DNA of 44,285 bases from Actinomycetes bacterium (GTDB lineage: Bacteria; Actinomycetota; Actinomycetes; Streptosporangiales; Streptosporangiaceae): assembly GCA_025964615.1 (NCBI GenBank), contig JAOPYM010000055.1, positions 1-44,285 on the forward strand, given 5' to 3'. The position numbers and the translations under genes were made by a program. Each line of letters starts with the position of its first letter. Position 1 is the stretch's first letter. Positions 15,981-23,759 of this stretch are shown one piece after another. The notes under the pieces were generated by a model. That model made no database searches. It had not been told where the DNA came from and worked only from the letters and a program-made list of their open reading frames with translations.

Positions 15981-16263
15981 GGCGCCCGACCGCGGCCATC
16001 AGCTCGGTGGACATCTCCTCCGAATGGCCGTTCTGCGAGGCCTCGGTCACGCAGTGCCGGACATGGCCGTCGAGGAGCCCGAGGCCGACCTTGTCGAGGG
16101 CGGCCTGGATGGCGCTGATCTGCGTCAGCACGTCGATGCAGTAGCGGTCCTCATCGACCATCTTCTGGATGCCCCGCACCTGACCCTCGATGCGCCGCAA
16201 CCGGCTCTGCAACTGGTCCTTGGACGCGGTGTACCCGCGGGTAGGAGCGGTGGGCGTCGTCAT
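15964..16263 (-). CDS. CsoR-family metal-sensing repressor
   Basis: A 99-aa all-helical repressor of the CsoR/RcnR family. The Cu(I) ligand set has exact CsoR spacing: Cys42 (DRYCIDVL), His67 and Cys71 (LLDGHVRHCV), that is C-x24-H-x3-C. The N-terminal RLRRIEGQVRGIQKMV is typical of the DNA-binding surface. Such proteins leave DNA when they bind copper. No copper efflux gene is adjacent, although copC and copD-ctaG are 20 kb away; its targets are therefore unknown. ATG 16263 has GGGAG 7 nt upstream; an upstream ATG at 16281 is less well placed. Confidence 0.88.
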   Translation of the reverse strand: MTTPTAPTRGYTASKDQLQSRLRRIEGQVRGIQKMVDEDRYCIDVLTQISAIQAALDKVGLGLLDGHVRHCVTEASQNGHSEEMSTELMAAVGRLMRRG

Positions 16264-16297
16264 CTCTGGTCTCCCGTCCATGTCGCCTCAAGGTTAG

Positions 16298-16912
16298 TCA
16301 ACCCGGAGGGGGTATCAGGGATTCCAAGGGCGGGACGTTCCAGGAGGTGATGACGGGGTACTCGTGCTCGGTGCCCAGGGTCGACAGGGTCCCCGTATCG
16401 AGGGCGAAGAGCCGCCCCTCGGCCGGGTCGAGGCCCAGCCAGCGCGCGGTGAGGATGCGCAGCACGTGGCCGTGCGCCACCAGTGCCACGTTCCCCTCGG
16501 CGAGCAGCGGCGCGACCCGGTCGAGCACCGCGTCCACCCGCTTGCCGACCTGTTCCACGCTCTCGCCCGGATGATCGGCGTCCCCGGGAACGGTCCCGTC
16601 CCGCCACAGGTAGAAGCCGGGCACGTTCTCCCGGATCTGCGCCGAGGTGAGCCCCTCATACCCCCCGTAGTCCCACTCCCACAGGTCCGGATCGCTCTCG
16701 TAGGTCCCGAGCCCGGCCAGCTCGGCGGTCCGCCGGGCCCTTGCCGCAGGACTGACCAGGACCCTGATGACCTGGTGGTTGGCGACCAGCGGGGCGATCG
16801 CCCTGGCCTGCTCCTCGCCGCAGGCCGTCAGCGGGACGTCGGTCCTGCCGGTGTGCCGCCCCGCCCGGCTCCACTCGGTCTCCCCGTGCCGCAGGATGAT
16901 CAGTTCGCCCAT
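16298..16912 (-). CDS. Histidine phosphatase family protein
   Basis: A 204-aa member of the phosphoglycerate-mutase-like histidine phosphatase family. The catalytic LRHGETEW is at residues 7-14 (phospho-acceptor His9), followed by HTGRTDVPLTACGEEQA, SPAARARRTAEL (phosphate-binding Arg), the acidic WEWDYGGYEGLT and the second His147 in ALVAHGHVLRIL. Substrate is unresolved; phosphosugar or acid phosphatase activity is likelier than glycolytic mutase given the length. Palindromic repeat copy 2 lies immediately upstream of the start. Confidence 0.87.
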   Translation of the reverse strand: MGELIILRHGETEWSRAGRHTGRTDVPLTACGEEQARAIAPLVANHQVIRVLVSPAARARRTAELAGLGTYESDPDLWEWDYGGYEGLTSAQIRENVPGFYLWRDGTVPGDADHPGESVEQVGKRVDAVLDRVAPLLAEGNVALVAHGHVLRILTARWLGLDPAEGRLFALDTGTLSTLGTEHEYPVITSWNVPPLESLIPPPG

Positions 16913-16930
16913 GAGATCACCCTAAGGCCT

Positions 16931-16994
16931 CGTTGACTCGTGGCGTTTCCCGCACCGTTTCGCGATTCGGTGCGGGAAACGCCACGAGTCAACG
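16931..16994. repeat. Palindromic repeat family, copy 2 (perfect)
   Basis: A 64-bp palindrome with perfect 27-bp arms and a 10-nt loop TTTCGCGATT. The left arm is CGTTGACTCGTGGCG followed by TTTCCCGCACCG; the right arm is its exact complement. It lies between the histidine phosphatase start and the response regulator end. On the minus strand its outer CGTTGA gives the response regulator its last Arg codon and stop. Confidence 0.95.
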
Positions 16995-17636
16995 GTGGGG
17001 GTCGCCGAGGCCGGCGTCCCGGGCGCGGGCGACGGCGGCGGCGCGGTCGGCGACCCGGAGCTTGGCGAAGATGTTGGAGACGTTGTTGCGGACGGTCTTC
17101 TCGGTGAGGCCGAGGCGGGCGGCGATGGCGGTGTTGGCGGCGCCGGTGGCCATCAGCTCCAGGATCTCCTGTTCGCGGGAGGTGAGCTCGGGGAAGGCGG
17201 GGGTGGTACGGCTGGCGGAGAAGAAATGGACCATCCGGTCGGCGATGGCGGGGCCGAAGATGGCCTCGCCGGAGGCGACCACGCGAATGGCGCGAAGGAT
17301 CTCGGGCGGGCCCGCGCCCTTGAGCACGTAGCCGCGTGCTCCGGCGCGCATCGCGGCGAACACCGAACTGTCGTCGTCGATCATCGTGAGGATGAGGATC
17401 GCCGTGCCGGGGGCGGAGCGCAGGATCTGGCGGGTGGCCTCGACGCCGTCCAGACCGGGCATCCGCAGGTCCATCACGACCACGTCGGGCAGCTGCTCCA
17501 GGACCAGGGCCACCGCTGCCGAGCCGTCCGCGGCCTGCCCGGCGAACGAGGTGTCGGGGGTGTCCTCGATGAGCGATCGCAGGCCCTCAAGGACCAGGGG
17601 ATGGTCGTCGGCCACGACGACGCGCAGCGGGGTCAT
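16989..17636 (-). CDS. LuxR-type (NarL-like) response regulator
   Basis: A 215-aa two-domain regulator. Receiver domain residues 4-120: acidic pair in VVVADDHPLV, phospho-acceptor Asp56 in VVMDLRMPGLDG, and Lys in ARGYVLKGAG. DNA-binding LuxR/GerE helix-turn-helix at about 148-210 (LTSREQEILELMATG, LTEKTVRNNVSNIFAKL). The ATG at 17636 overlaps the kinase stop by 4 bp, so kinase and regulator form a matched pair. The final Arg codon and TGA come from palindromic repeat copy 2. Confidence 0.92.
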   Translation of the reverse strand: MTPLRVVVADDHPLVLEGLRSLIEDTPDTSFAGQAADGSAAVALVLEQLPDVVVMDLRMPGLDGVEATRQILRSAPGTAILILTMIDDDSSVFAAMRAGARGYVLKGAGPPEILRAIRVVASGEAIFGPAIADRMVHFFSASRTTPAFPELTSREQEILELMATGAANTAIAARLGLTEKTVRNNVSNIFAKLRVADRAAAVARARDAGLGDPHR

Positions 17637-19591
17637 CCGACCTCCTCCAGGGGGAGTACGGCATGTACGAGCGTCCCGGTGGCGGAGACGCGGCCGATGC
17701 TGCAGGAGCCGCCGACCTCGCTCGCCCGCTGCCGCATGGACGTGATGCCGACCCCGGCGCGGAAGCCGTCGGGAATGCCGTCGCCGGAGTCGGTGACGCG
17801 CAGTTCGAGAGCCCGGTCGACGGACAGCTCCAGGCGGATCAGGGCACCAGGGGCGTGCCGGGTCGCGTTGGTCATCGCCTCCACAGCGATCCGGTACGCG
17901 GCGACCTCGACGGCGGCGGGCAGCACGGGCAGTTCCAGCGGTGCGTCCACCGAGACGTGCCCCAGGTTGGCGGCATGACTGCGCAGCGCCTCGGCCAGTC
18001 CCAGTTCGTCCAGGACCGCTGGGCGCAGGTCGTACACGATGCGGCGGATCTCGCTGATCACGTTCTCGGTCTCCGCACGCAGCCGCAACAGCAGGTCGCT
18101 GGAGCCGGGCTGGGCGCGGACGGCCGTGTCGATGCCGAGGGCGATGCCGGTGAGGGTCGCGCCGAGGCCGTCGTGGAGATCTCGGCGGAGCCGCCGCCGC
18201 TCCTCCTCCCGGGCGCCGACGAGCCGTTCGCGGGAGGCCTGCAGCGCGTGGGTGAGGGCGACCGCGCGGGCGGCCACCGCGACCTGCTGGGCCACCCGTT
18301 CGACCAGCGACCGCTCGGCGGTGCCGAACTCCTCGCCGGGATCTCTGGTCTCCAGTTCCAGCGCGCCGAGCGACTCGCCGCCGTACAGCAGAGGCAGCGA
18401 CACCCGGCGACCGGAGCCCGGCACCCCACAGGCCGCCATGACCGTCGAACCCACCGTGATCGAGACGTACGGCAGCTTGAGGGTGTCCGCGACAGTCCGG
18501 GCGGCGGCGGGCAGCATGTCGTCGGGCGCCGCCGCCGCGTCGAGCCGTTCCCCGAGCCGCCCGAGCACTGCCGCCGGTTCGTCGCGCAGGCCGTACACCA
18601 GCTGGTTGACCTTGCGCTGGAGTACGTCGCGCAGCGGCAGTACGGCCAGCGCCGCCCCCACAGTCGCGATGGTCTGCGGCAGCAGCCCCTGCAGGCTCAC
18701 CACCAGGACGAGATAGACGACGAGCACGGCCACCGTCAACGTGCCGTACAGCAACGCCCGGTTGACCACGCGCCGCAGGTCGAACAGGCCGTACCGCACG
18801 ATGCCCACCCACGCCGCCACGCCCAGCGTCAGCGCCGCGCAGTTCTCCACCACGGTGATCTGCAGCGTGTCACCGCCGCTCACCCCGGTCACCACGCAGG
18901 CGAGGTATGACGCGGCGATGACGTAGCCCGCGTAGGCCGCCAGCCGCAACGCGGGCGAACCCTCGGCCCTTGCCCGCCGCAACAGGGCCGTGGAGGTGAG
19001 CAGGCAGACCGGGCCCATCAGCAGGATGCCGAACACACCTCCGTCGGCGAACGAGCCGAGCGCCAGCGGGTTGTCCACCTTCGGGAAGTCCAGCAGCTTC
19101 GGTGAGAAGATCCACATGGTGACGACCGCCATCTCCACCGAGCAGGCGACGGCCAGCAGCCGGCGTCGCCGGGAACCGAGCCGCCCGTCGGGGAAGAGCA
19201 GGATGCCGAAGGTGGCGATCAGCGGGACGCTGAGCGTCGCGCTGAACAGCGTGACGAGATCGAGCAGCGCGGGATCGCCGCCGTGGGCGTACCTGATCCC
19301 GGCGCCGATCAACGCGGCCATGGACAGCGGCAGGCAGACCCCGGCCACCAGCAGGATCCAGCCGACCGGGTTGCGCGGCCCGGTACGGACCACCGCTGAA
19401 CCGACCAGCGTCACCGGCAGGAAGATCACAGAGGTGGCGGCGAACAGCACCCAGAGCGGCCGCACCGGGCCGTAGACCGCCAGCAGCACGGCGATCGCCG
19501 AGCAGACCACGGCCACCAGGGTGGCCGTGGTCGTCAGCAGCTTCATGACGCGCATTGTCCGCGATGTACGGAGGCAGGCGCCAGAGGTCAT
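17633..19591 (-). CDS. Membrane histidine kinase, HisKA_3 (NarX/DesK-like)
   Basis: A 652-aa sensor kinase. The N-terminal ~300 residues carry multiple membrane helices (e.g. VGWILLVAGVCLPLSMAAL, LTVAVLVVYLVLVVSLQGL). A GAF-like segment (about 330-455) precedes the HisKA_3 helix with phospho-acceptor His473 (RRDLHDGLGATLTGIALG), and the HATPase domain has Asn575 in EAMTNATRHA and DSGDGIPDG near 601. The ATG at 19591 overlaps the upstream stop as ATGA; later ATGs at 19555 and 19546 are possible. It should phosphorylate the adjacent LuxR-type regulator. The signal sensed is unknown. Confidence 0.88.
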   Translation of the reverse strand: MTSGACLRTSRTMRVMKLLTTTATLVAVVCSAIAVLLAVYGPVRPLWVLFAATSVIFLPVTLVGSAVVRTGPRNPVGWILLVAGVCLPLSMAALIGAGIRYAHGGDPALLDLVTLFSATLSVPLIATFGILLFPDGRLGSRRRRLLAVACSVEMAVVTMWIFSPKLLDFPKVDNPLALGSFADGGVFGILLMGPVCLLTSTALLRRARAEGSPALRLAAYAGYVIAASYLACVVTGVSGGDTLQITVVENCAALTLGVAAWVGIVRYGLFDLRRVVNRALLYGTLTVAVLVVYLVLVVSLQGLLPQTIATVGAALAVLPLRDVLQRKVNQLVYGLRDEPAAVLGRLGERLDAAAAPDDMLPAAARTVADTLKLPYVSITVGSTVMAACGVPGSGRRVSLPLLYGGESLGALELETRDPGEEFGTAERSLVERVAQQVAVAARAVALTHALQASRERLVGAREEERRRLRRDLHDGLGATLTGIALGIDTAVRAQPGSSDLLLRLRAETENVISEIRRIVYDLRPAVLDELGLAEALRSHAANLGHVSVDAPLELPVLPAAVEVAAYRIAVEAMTNATRHAPGALIRLELSVDRALELRVTDSGDGIPDGFRAGVGITSMRQRASEVGGSCSIGRVSATGTLVHAVLPLEEVG

Positions 19592-20274
19592 ACCGAGACC
19601 GGCTCGTGGCTGAGCTCGGCTGCGGCGGGAAGGTCCCATTCGTCGTTCCTGAGCCGTACGACGCGTGCGGCGCAGACCGCGAAGCCCCCCAGCAGCAGGA
19701 GCAGGAACGTCGCGCTGTCGAGCAGCGGGAACCCGGCCATGTGCGCGACGAAGTGCGCGACCGGCGCGACCGCCACCAGGATGCCCGCCGCGGCGGGCAC
19801 GGCGCGGGACCGCCAGAGCGCGATGCCGAGGACGATGCCGCCGACGACGTGCAGCACTACGAACAGCAGCATGGTCACGCTGACCGCGAGGTTCCCCGTG
19901 ATCTTGTCGTACAGCACGACGGCGGCGGCCCGGTCCGAATACGAGGCCATCGAGACCCGCGCCACGTCCAGTGGCAGGAACGCGAGCAGCCCGGCCAGCC
20001 AGCCGGTGAACGACAGCAGCCCGCCCCAGAAGGCCAGCCGGGGTGCGCCGCGCCGCGCCAGCCGTGCCGCGCACAGCACGGCCACCAGCATCAGCACGGC
20101 ACCGAAGTCCTGCGCCAGGGTGATCTTGTAGAGCCCGAGGTGGGCGGCGGTGTCGGCGATCTGCGTCGCGGCGGTCGCGGTGTCGCTCTCGCTGGTGATC
20201 GGCAGGCCCACGATCACCGGTGCGGCGATCAGGCTGAGCGCGCCGGTCCAGCGGGACAGGGTACGGATGTCCAT
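19588..20274 (-). CDS. Polytopic membrane protein upstream of the kinase
   Basis: A 228-aa protein with about six or seven predicted membrane helices (ALSLIAAPVIVGLPI, FGAVLMLVAVLCAARLA, FWGGLLSFTGWLAGLLAFL, VTMLLFVVLHVVGGIVLGIA, TFLLLLLGGFAVCAA). The layout resembles DUF4386-type membrane proteins, but no diagnostic motif was found and its function is unknown. ATG 20274 has AAGGAG about 8 nt upstream. Its stop overlaps the kinase start by 4 bp, so it may be an accessory or target of that two-component system. Confidence 0.7.
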   Translation of the reverse strand: MDIRTLSRWTGALSLIAAPVIVGLPITSESDTATAATQIADTAAHLGLYKITLAQDFGAVLMLVAVLCAARLARRGAPRLAFWGGLLSFTGWLAGLLAFLPLDVARVSMASYSDRAAAVVLYDKITGNLAVSVTMLLFVVLHVVGGIVLGIALWRSRAVPAAAGILVAVAPVAHFVAHMAGFPLLDSATFLLLLLGGFAVCAARVVRLRNDEWDLPAAAELSHEPVSV

Positions 20275-20359
20275 GTGTCTGCTCCTTCGGAGGTCGTAGT
20301 CCGAAGGGTGCGGCGCCGGACGTCCCGGGCTGCAGAGGTCCCGGTCCCGCCGGAACGGG

Positions 20360-20391
20360 AAAGGCCCCGGAAGCCGTTGTCCGGGGCCTTT
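20360..20391. terminator. Strong hairpin terminator after ald
   Basis: An 11-bp perfect stem (AAAGGCCCCGG at 20360-20370, CCGGGGCCTTT at 20381-20391) with a 10-nt loop, 15 bp past the ald stop. The A/T flanks make it a classic intrinsic terminator usable in either direction. It separates ald from the sensor operon on the same strand. Confidence 0.85.
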
Positions 20392-20405
20392 CCTATGGGA
20401 ATCTT

Positions 20406-21521
20406 CTAGCCGAGGAGGGACTCGACGGTGACGTGGTCGAGGCCGTGGGCCTCGGCGACGTGCCCGTAGGTGAGCTTGCCGTCGTGGGTGTTGAGGCCGA
20501 GGGCCAGCGAAGCGTCGTCGCGCAGCGCCTGCTGCCAGCCCTTGTCGGCCAGCGCCACCGCGTACGGGAGCGTGACGTTGGTCAGCGCGTACGTGGAGGT
20601 GTTCGGCACCGAGCCGGGCATGTTCGCCACGCAGTAGAACACCGAGTTGTGCACCGTGTAGGTGGGGTCGGCGTGCGTGGTGGGCCGGGAGTCCTCGAAG
20701 CAGCCGCCCTGGTCGATGGCGATGTCGACGAGCACCGAACCCGGCTTCATCCGGGAGACCAGCTCGTTGGAGATCAGGGTCGGGGCCTTGGCACCCGGGA
20801 TCAGCACCGCGCCGATGACCAGGTCGGCGTCGAGCACGGCCTTCTCGATGGCGTACGCGTTGGAGACCAGGGTCTTGAGCCGGCCCTGGTAGATCGCGTC
20901 GATCTGCCGGAGCCGGTCCACGCTGACGTCCAGGATCGTCACGTCGGCACCCATGCCGACGGCGATCTGCGCCGCGTTGAGACCGGAGACACCGCCGCCA
21001 ATGACGACGATCTTGGCAGGCGCCACACCGGGCACGCCGCCGGGCAGTACGCCGCGGCCCCCGTTGGACCGCATCAGGTTGTACGCGCCGACCTGCGGGG
21101 CGAGCCGGCCCGCGACCTCGGACATCGGGGCGAGCAGCGGCAGCGACCGGTTCGGCAGTTGCACGGTCTCGTAGGCGATGGCGGTCACGCCGCGCTCCAG
21201 GAGAGCGTCGGTGCACGGCCGGGAGGCGGCCAGGTGCAGGTACGTGAAGAGCGTCTGGCCACGGCGCATCCGGTGGTACTCCTCGGCGATCGGCTCCTTG
21301 ACCTTGAGGATCAGGTCGGCCTCGGCCCACACCGCGTCGGCGGTGTCGAGGATCTTGGCGCCGGCGTGGATGTAGTCCTCGTCGGGGATGGACGAGCCCA
21401 GGCCTGCTCCGAGCTCAATGAACACGTCGTGGTCATGGCTGGTGAGCTCGTGCACTCCGGCAGGCGTGATCGCCACCCGGTACTCGTGGTTCTTGATCTC
21501 GCGCGGAATGCCGACCTTCAC
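20406..21521 (-). CDS. ald: Alanine dehydrogenase
   Basis: A 371-aa NAD-dependent L-alanine dehydrogenase interconverting alanine and pyruvate plus ammonia. It matches the family along its length: MKVGIPREIKNHEYRVAITP, catalytic Lys75 (LKVKEP) and His96 (TYLHLAA), NAD-binding VVIGGGVSGLNAAQIAVGMG, and DIAIDQGGCFEDS. The start is GTG 21521 with GGAGGAAACAC directly upstream. It is monocistronic, ended by the hairpin at 20360-20391. Confidence 0.96.
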   Translation of the reverse strand: MKVGIPREIKNHEYRVAITPAGVHELTSHDHDVFIELGAGLGSSIPDEDYIHAGAKILDTADAVWAEADLILKVKEPIAEEYHRMRRGQTLFTYLHLAASRPCTDALLERGVTAIAYETVQLPNRSLPLLAPMSEVAGRLAPQVGAYNLMRSNGGRGVLPGGVPGVAPAKIVVIGGGVSGLNAAQIAVGMGADVTILDVSVDRLRQIDAIYQGRLKTLVSNAYAIEKAVLDADLVIGAVLIPGAKAPTLISNELVSRMKPGSVLVDIAIDQGGCFEDSRPTTHADPTYTVHNSVFYCVANMPGSVPNTSTYALTNVTLPYAVALADKGWQQALRDDASLALGLNTHDGKLTYGHVAEAHGLDHVTVESLLG

Positions 21522-21702
21522 GTGTTTCCTCCACAGAACGATTGCGTCCCCTCAAGGGTGCGGCCCAGGTCACGGACTTGCCCACATGCAGGCTGTATAG
21601 GTCTGTGCTGAGTTGCTGACACCGTGTAAGGAGGGCCAGGTGCGGGCCCGGGTAACCGAACGTGGATTGGTCGTTGCACCCCGCTATCGGTGCATGCGGG
21701 GA

Positions 21703-22121
21703 TCAGGCCTTGTAGGCGAGGCCGCCGTAGATGAGCCGTTGGCCGACGGTCAGTTCGGCCGGGACCTCGGCGTCGGGCCGCCACAGCGGATTGGGTACGA
21801 CGCCGGGCTCGAGGAGCTCGAAGCCGTCGAAGTAGGCGGTGATCTCCTCGGGCTCCCGGAACCGGCCGGTGCCGAGCAGCGCGAGGTACTTGACCTCGGC
21901 GTCGCGGGCCTCCTGGCTGGACGCGCAGAAGTGGGTGATGAACAGGTAGCTGCCGGCCGGCGCGGCGGCCATGTAGGCGTCGACGATACGACCTTGACGA
22001 TCTCGTCGACGAAGGTCCGGTCCACCGCGAAGTTGTCCTTGCCCCTGAGGACCACGTCGTAGGCGCGCGCGATGCTCGGCTTGCTGACGTCGATGCCCTG
22101 CGGTGCCCACTCGTCTGCCAT
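21703..22121 (-). pseudogene. DUF574 SAM-dependent methyltransferase remnant (internal deletion, frameshift)
   Basis: Two ends of a DUF574 (S-adenosyl methyltransferase) gene are joined directly. The N-terminal part from ATG 22121 reads WAPQGIDVSKPSIARAYD and VLRGKDNFAVDRTFVDEI; the C-terminal part, in another frame, reads RIVDAYMAAAPAGSYLFITH and EEITAYFDGFELLEPGVVP to RLIYGGLAYKA. The middle of the family, including the SAM-binding glycine motif, is absent: full-length members are about 260-270 aa, while about 130 codons remain. The switch occurs around 21985-22000, where GTCGTATCGTCGACG lets either frame continue. The product cannot be a working methyltransferase. Confidence 0.82.
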
Positions 22122-22224
22122 GGTGGGGTCCCCATCCGGCCCAGATGCCCCTGTTTACTTGGCTTGGATCGTATAAGCGAGTTCTGACTCCTGTCCTGAG
22201 TACTTGATCTTTTTCGTGAGAAGT

Positions 22225-23334
22225 TCACGGTGGGGGGAGCCACTCGTCGGCGATCGCGACGGTGAGCTGTTCGAGGAGCGGGCCGGCGTTGAGCATGCAG
22301 CGGCCGACGTCCCGTTCGATGTCGGTCAGGGCGTACGTGGCGTGGATCTTGGCCCGGCGGAGCTGCTCACCGGTCAGGCCCCGGCGCCCGGCCACCGCCA
22401 CCACCGGGGTGCCCACCCGGGCCGCCGCTCGCGCCACCCCGACCGGGGCCTTGCCGCGCAGCGTCTGGGCGTCCAGGGAGCCCTCCCCGGTGATGACGAG
22501 CAGCGCGCCGCGCGCCTTCTCGGCGAAGCCGAGCAGGTCGAGCAGATAGGAGATGCCCGGTTCGATCCGGGCGCCCAGGAACGCCAGGGCACCGAACCCG
22601 GTACCGCCGGCGGCTCCCGCGCCGGGCTTGTCGCGGACCGCCCGGCGGTTCGCCGCCTCGGCCAGGTCCGCCCAGCGGCGCAGCCCCGCCTCCAGGATCC
22701 GCACGTCCTGGAGGGATGCGCCCTTCTGCGGGCCGTAGACGGCGGCGGCGCCATGCCTGCCGAGCAGCGGGTTGTCCACGTCGGAGGCGACGATGATCTC
22801 GACCGACGACAGGTCAGGGAGCCCGCGCAGGTCGAGGGTGTGCAGGTTGCGCAGGGCGGCACCGCCCGGGCCGAGGGGCCGGCCCATGGAGTCCAGGAGC
22901 CGCACGCCGAGGGCCTGGACCATTCCGGCGCCCCCGTCCGTGCAGGCGCTGCCGCCCAGCCCGAGGATGATCCGCCGCATGCCGAGCCGGAGTGCCTCGG
23001 CGATGAGCTGGCCGGTTCCGTAGCTCGTCGCAGTGAGCGGCAGCAGCCCGTCCGGGGTCAGTTTGGTGAGTCCCGACGCCGTGGCGAGTTCCACGATCGC
23101 AGTGGTCCCCTCGACTGCGAGTGAGGCGGTGACCAGCCTGCCGGCGGGCCCGCAGACCCGCAGGTCCACCTGTTTCCAGCCCGCCGAGACGGCCGCCTCG
23201 ACGGTGCCGTCACCGCCGTCGGCGACCGGCAGCAGCAGCACCGGGATCGACGGCCGCGCCCGGCGCAGCCCGGCTGCGACGTGCCGGGCCACCTCCGGGG
23301 CGGTCAGTGAGCCTTTGAACTTGTCGGGTGCCAC
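22225..23334 (-). CDS. glxK: Glycerate kinase (GlxK/GarK family)
   Basis: A protein of about 369 aa that phosphorylates D-glycerate to 2-phosphoglycerate, feeding glyoxylate-derived carbon into glycolysis. Family motifs run from the N-terminus: VAPDKFKGSLTAPEVA, LLPVADGGDGTVEA, LGLGGSACTDGGAGMVQALG, FGALAFLGARIEPG, LVITGEGSLDAQTL. The start is set at GTG 23334, since VAPDKFKGS is where family members begin and GGAGG lies about 10 nt upstream; the frame stays open to 23514, so the start is approximate. It lies at the end of the purine-degradation region, where allantoin breakdown would yield glyoxylate, so a role in that route is likely. Confidence 0.88.
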   Translation of the reverse strand: MAPDKFKGSLTAPEVARHVAAGLRRARPSIPVLLLPVADGGDGTVEAAVSAGWKQVDLRVCGPAGRLVTASLAVEGTTAIVELATASGLTKLTPDGLLPLTATSYGTGQLIAEALRLGMRRIILGLGGSACTDGGAGMVQALGVRLLDSMGRPLGPGGAALRNLHTLDLRGLPDLSSVEIIVASDVDNPLLGRHGAAAVYGPQKGASLQDVRILEAGLRRWADLAEAANRRAVRDKPGAGAAGGTGFGALAFLGARIEPGISYLLDLLGFAEKARGALLVITGEGSLDAQTLRGKAPVGVARAAARVGTPVVAVAGRRGLTGEQLRRAKIHATYALTDIERDVGRCMLNAGPLLEQLTVAIADEWLPPP

Positions 23335-23432
23335 CAGAACGTGGCCTCCGCCGGGGGGAACTCGGGAGGGGTGCAATGCTGCGCCTTTCACCCTGGGGTC
23401 GGGTTCTTTCTCCTGCCTACGCCATGCCGCGA

Positions 23433-23753
23433 CTATTTGACACCCAAGACCTCTCCGACGATGGAGAGTCCGAAGTACACGACGAAGACTGCAGAGATGA
23501 TCCAGAGCAGCCATCCTGCCTCTTTCGCCCTGCCGTGAGCGGTTTTGATCAGGGTATACGTGATGACCCCGGCACCTACCCCGTTGGTGATGGAGTACGA
23601 GAAGGGCATGACCACGATGGTGAGGAACGCCGGGATCGCGATCTCCAGGTCCGACCAGTCGACCTTGGCCACGAAGGTGGTGATGCCGCCCCGTACCTCG
23701 CGTGCGATCGTGGTCTGCCGACCGGTGAGGTCGAAGAACCCGTCGAGCGTCAT
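23433..23753 (-). pseudogene. NCS2-type purine permease remnant (in-frame internal deletion)
   Basis: An open frame of 106 codons that reads as the two ends of an NCS2 hypoxanthine/guanine-type permease spliced together. The N-terminal 29 residues (LDGFFDLTGRQTTIAREVRG, GITTFVA) are the cytoplasmic start; from residue 31 it is the family C-terminus (VDWSDLEIAIPAFLTIVVMP, FSYSITNGVGAGVITYTL, then Trp-rich last helices). Normal members are about 430-500 aa with 12-14 helices, so some 350 codons including the substrate site are missing, without a frameshift. It lies 6 bp after the xanthine dehydrogenase gene, where a purine importer would be expected. It may still be translated but should not transport. 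Confidence 0.82.
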
Positions 23754-23759
23754 ACGTGG

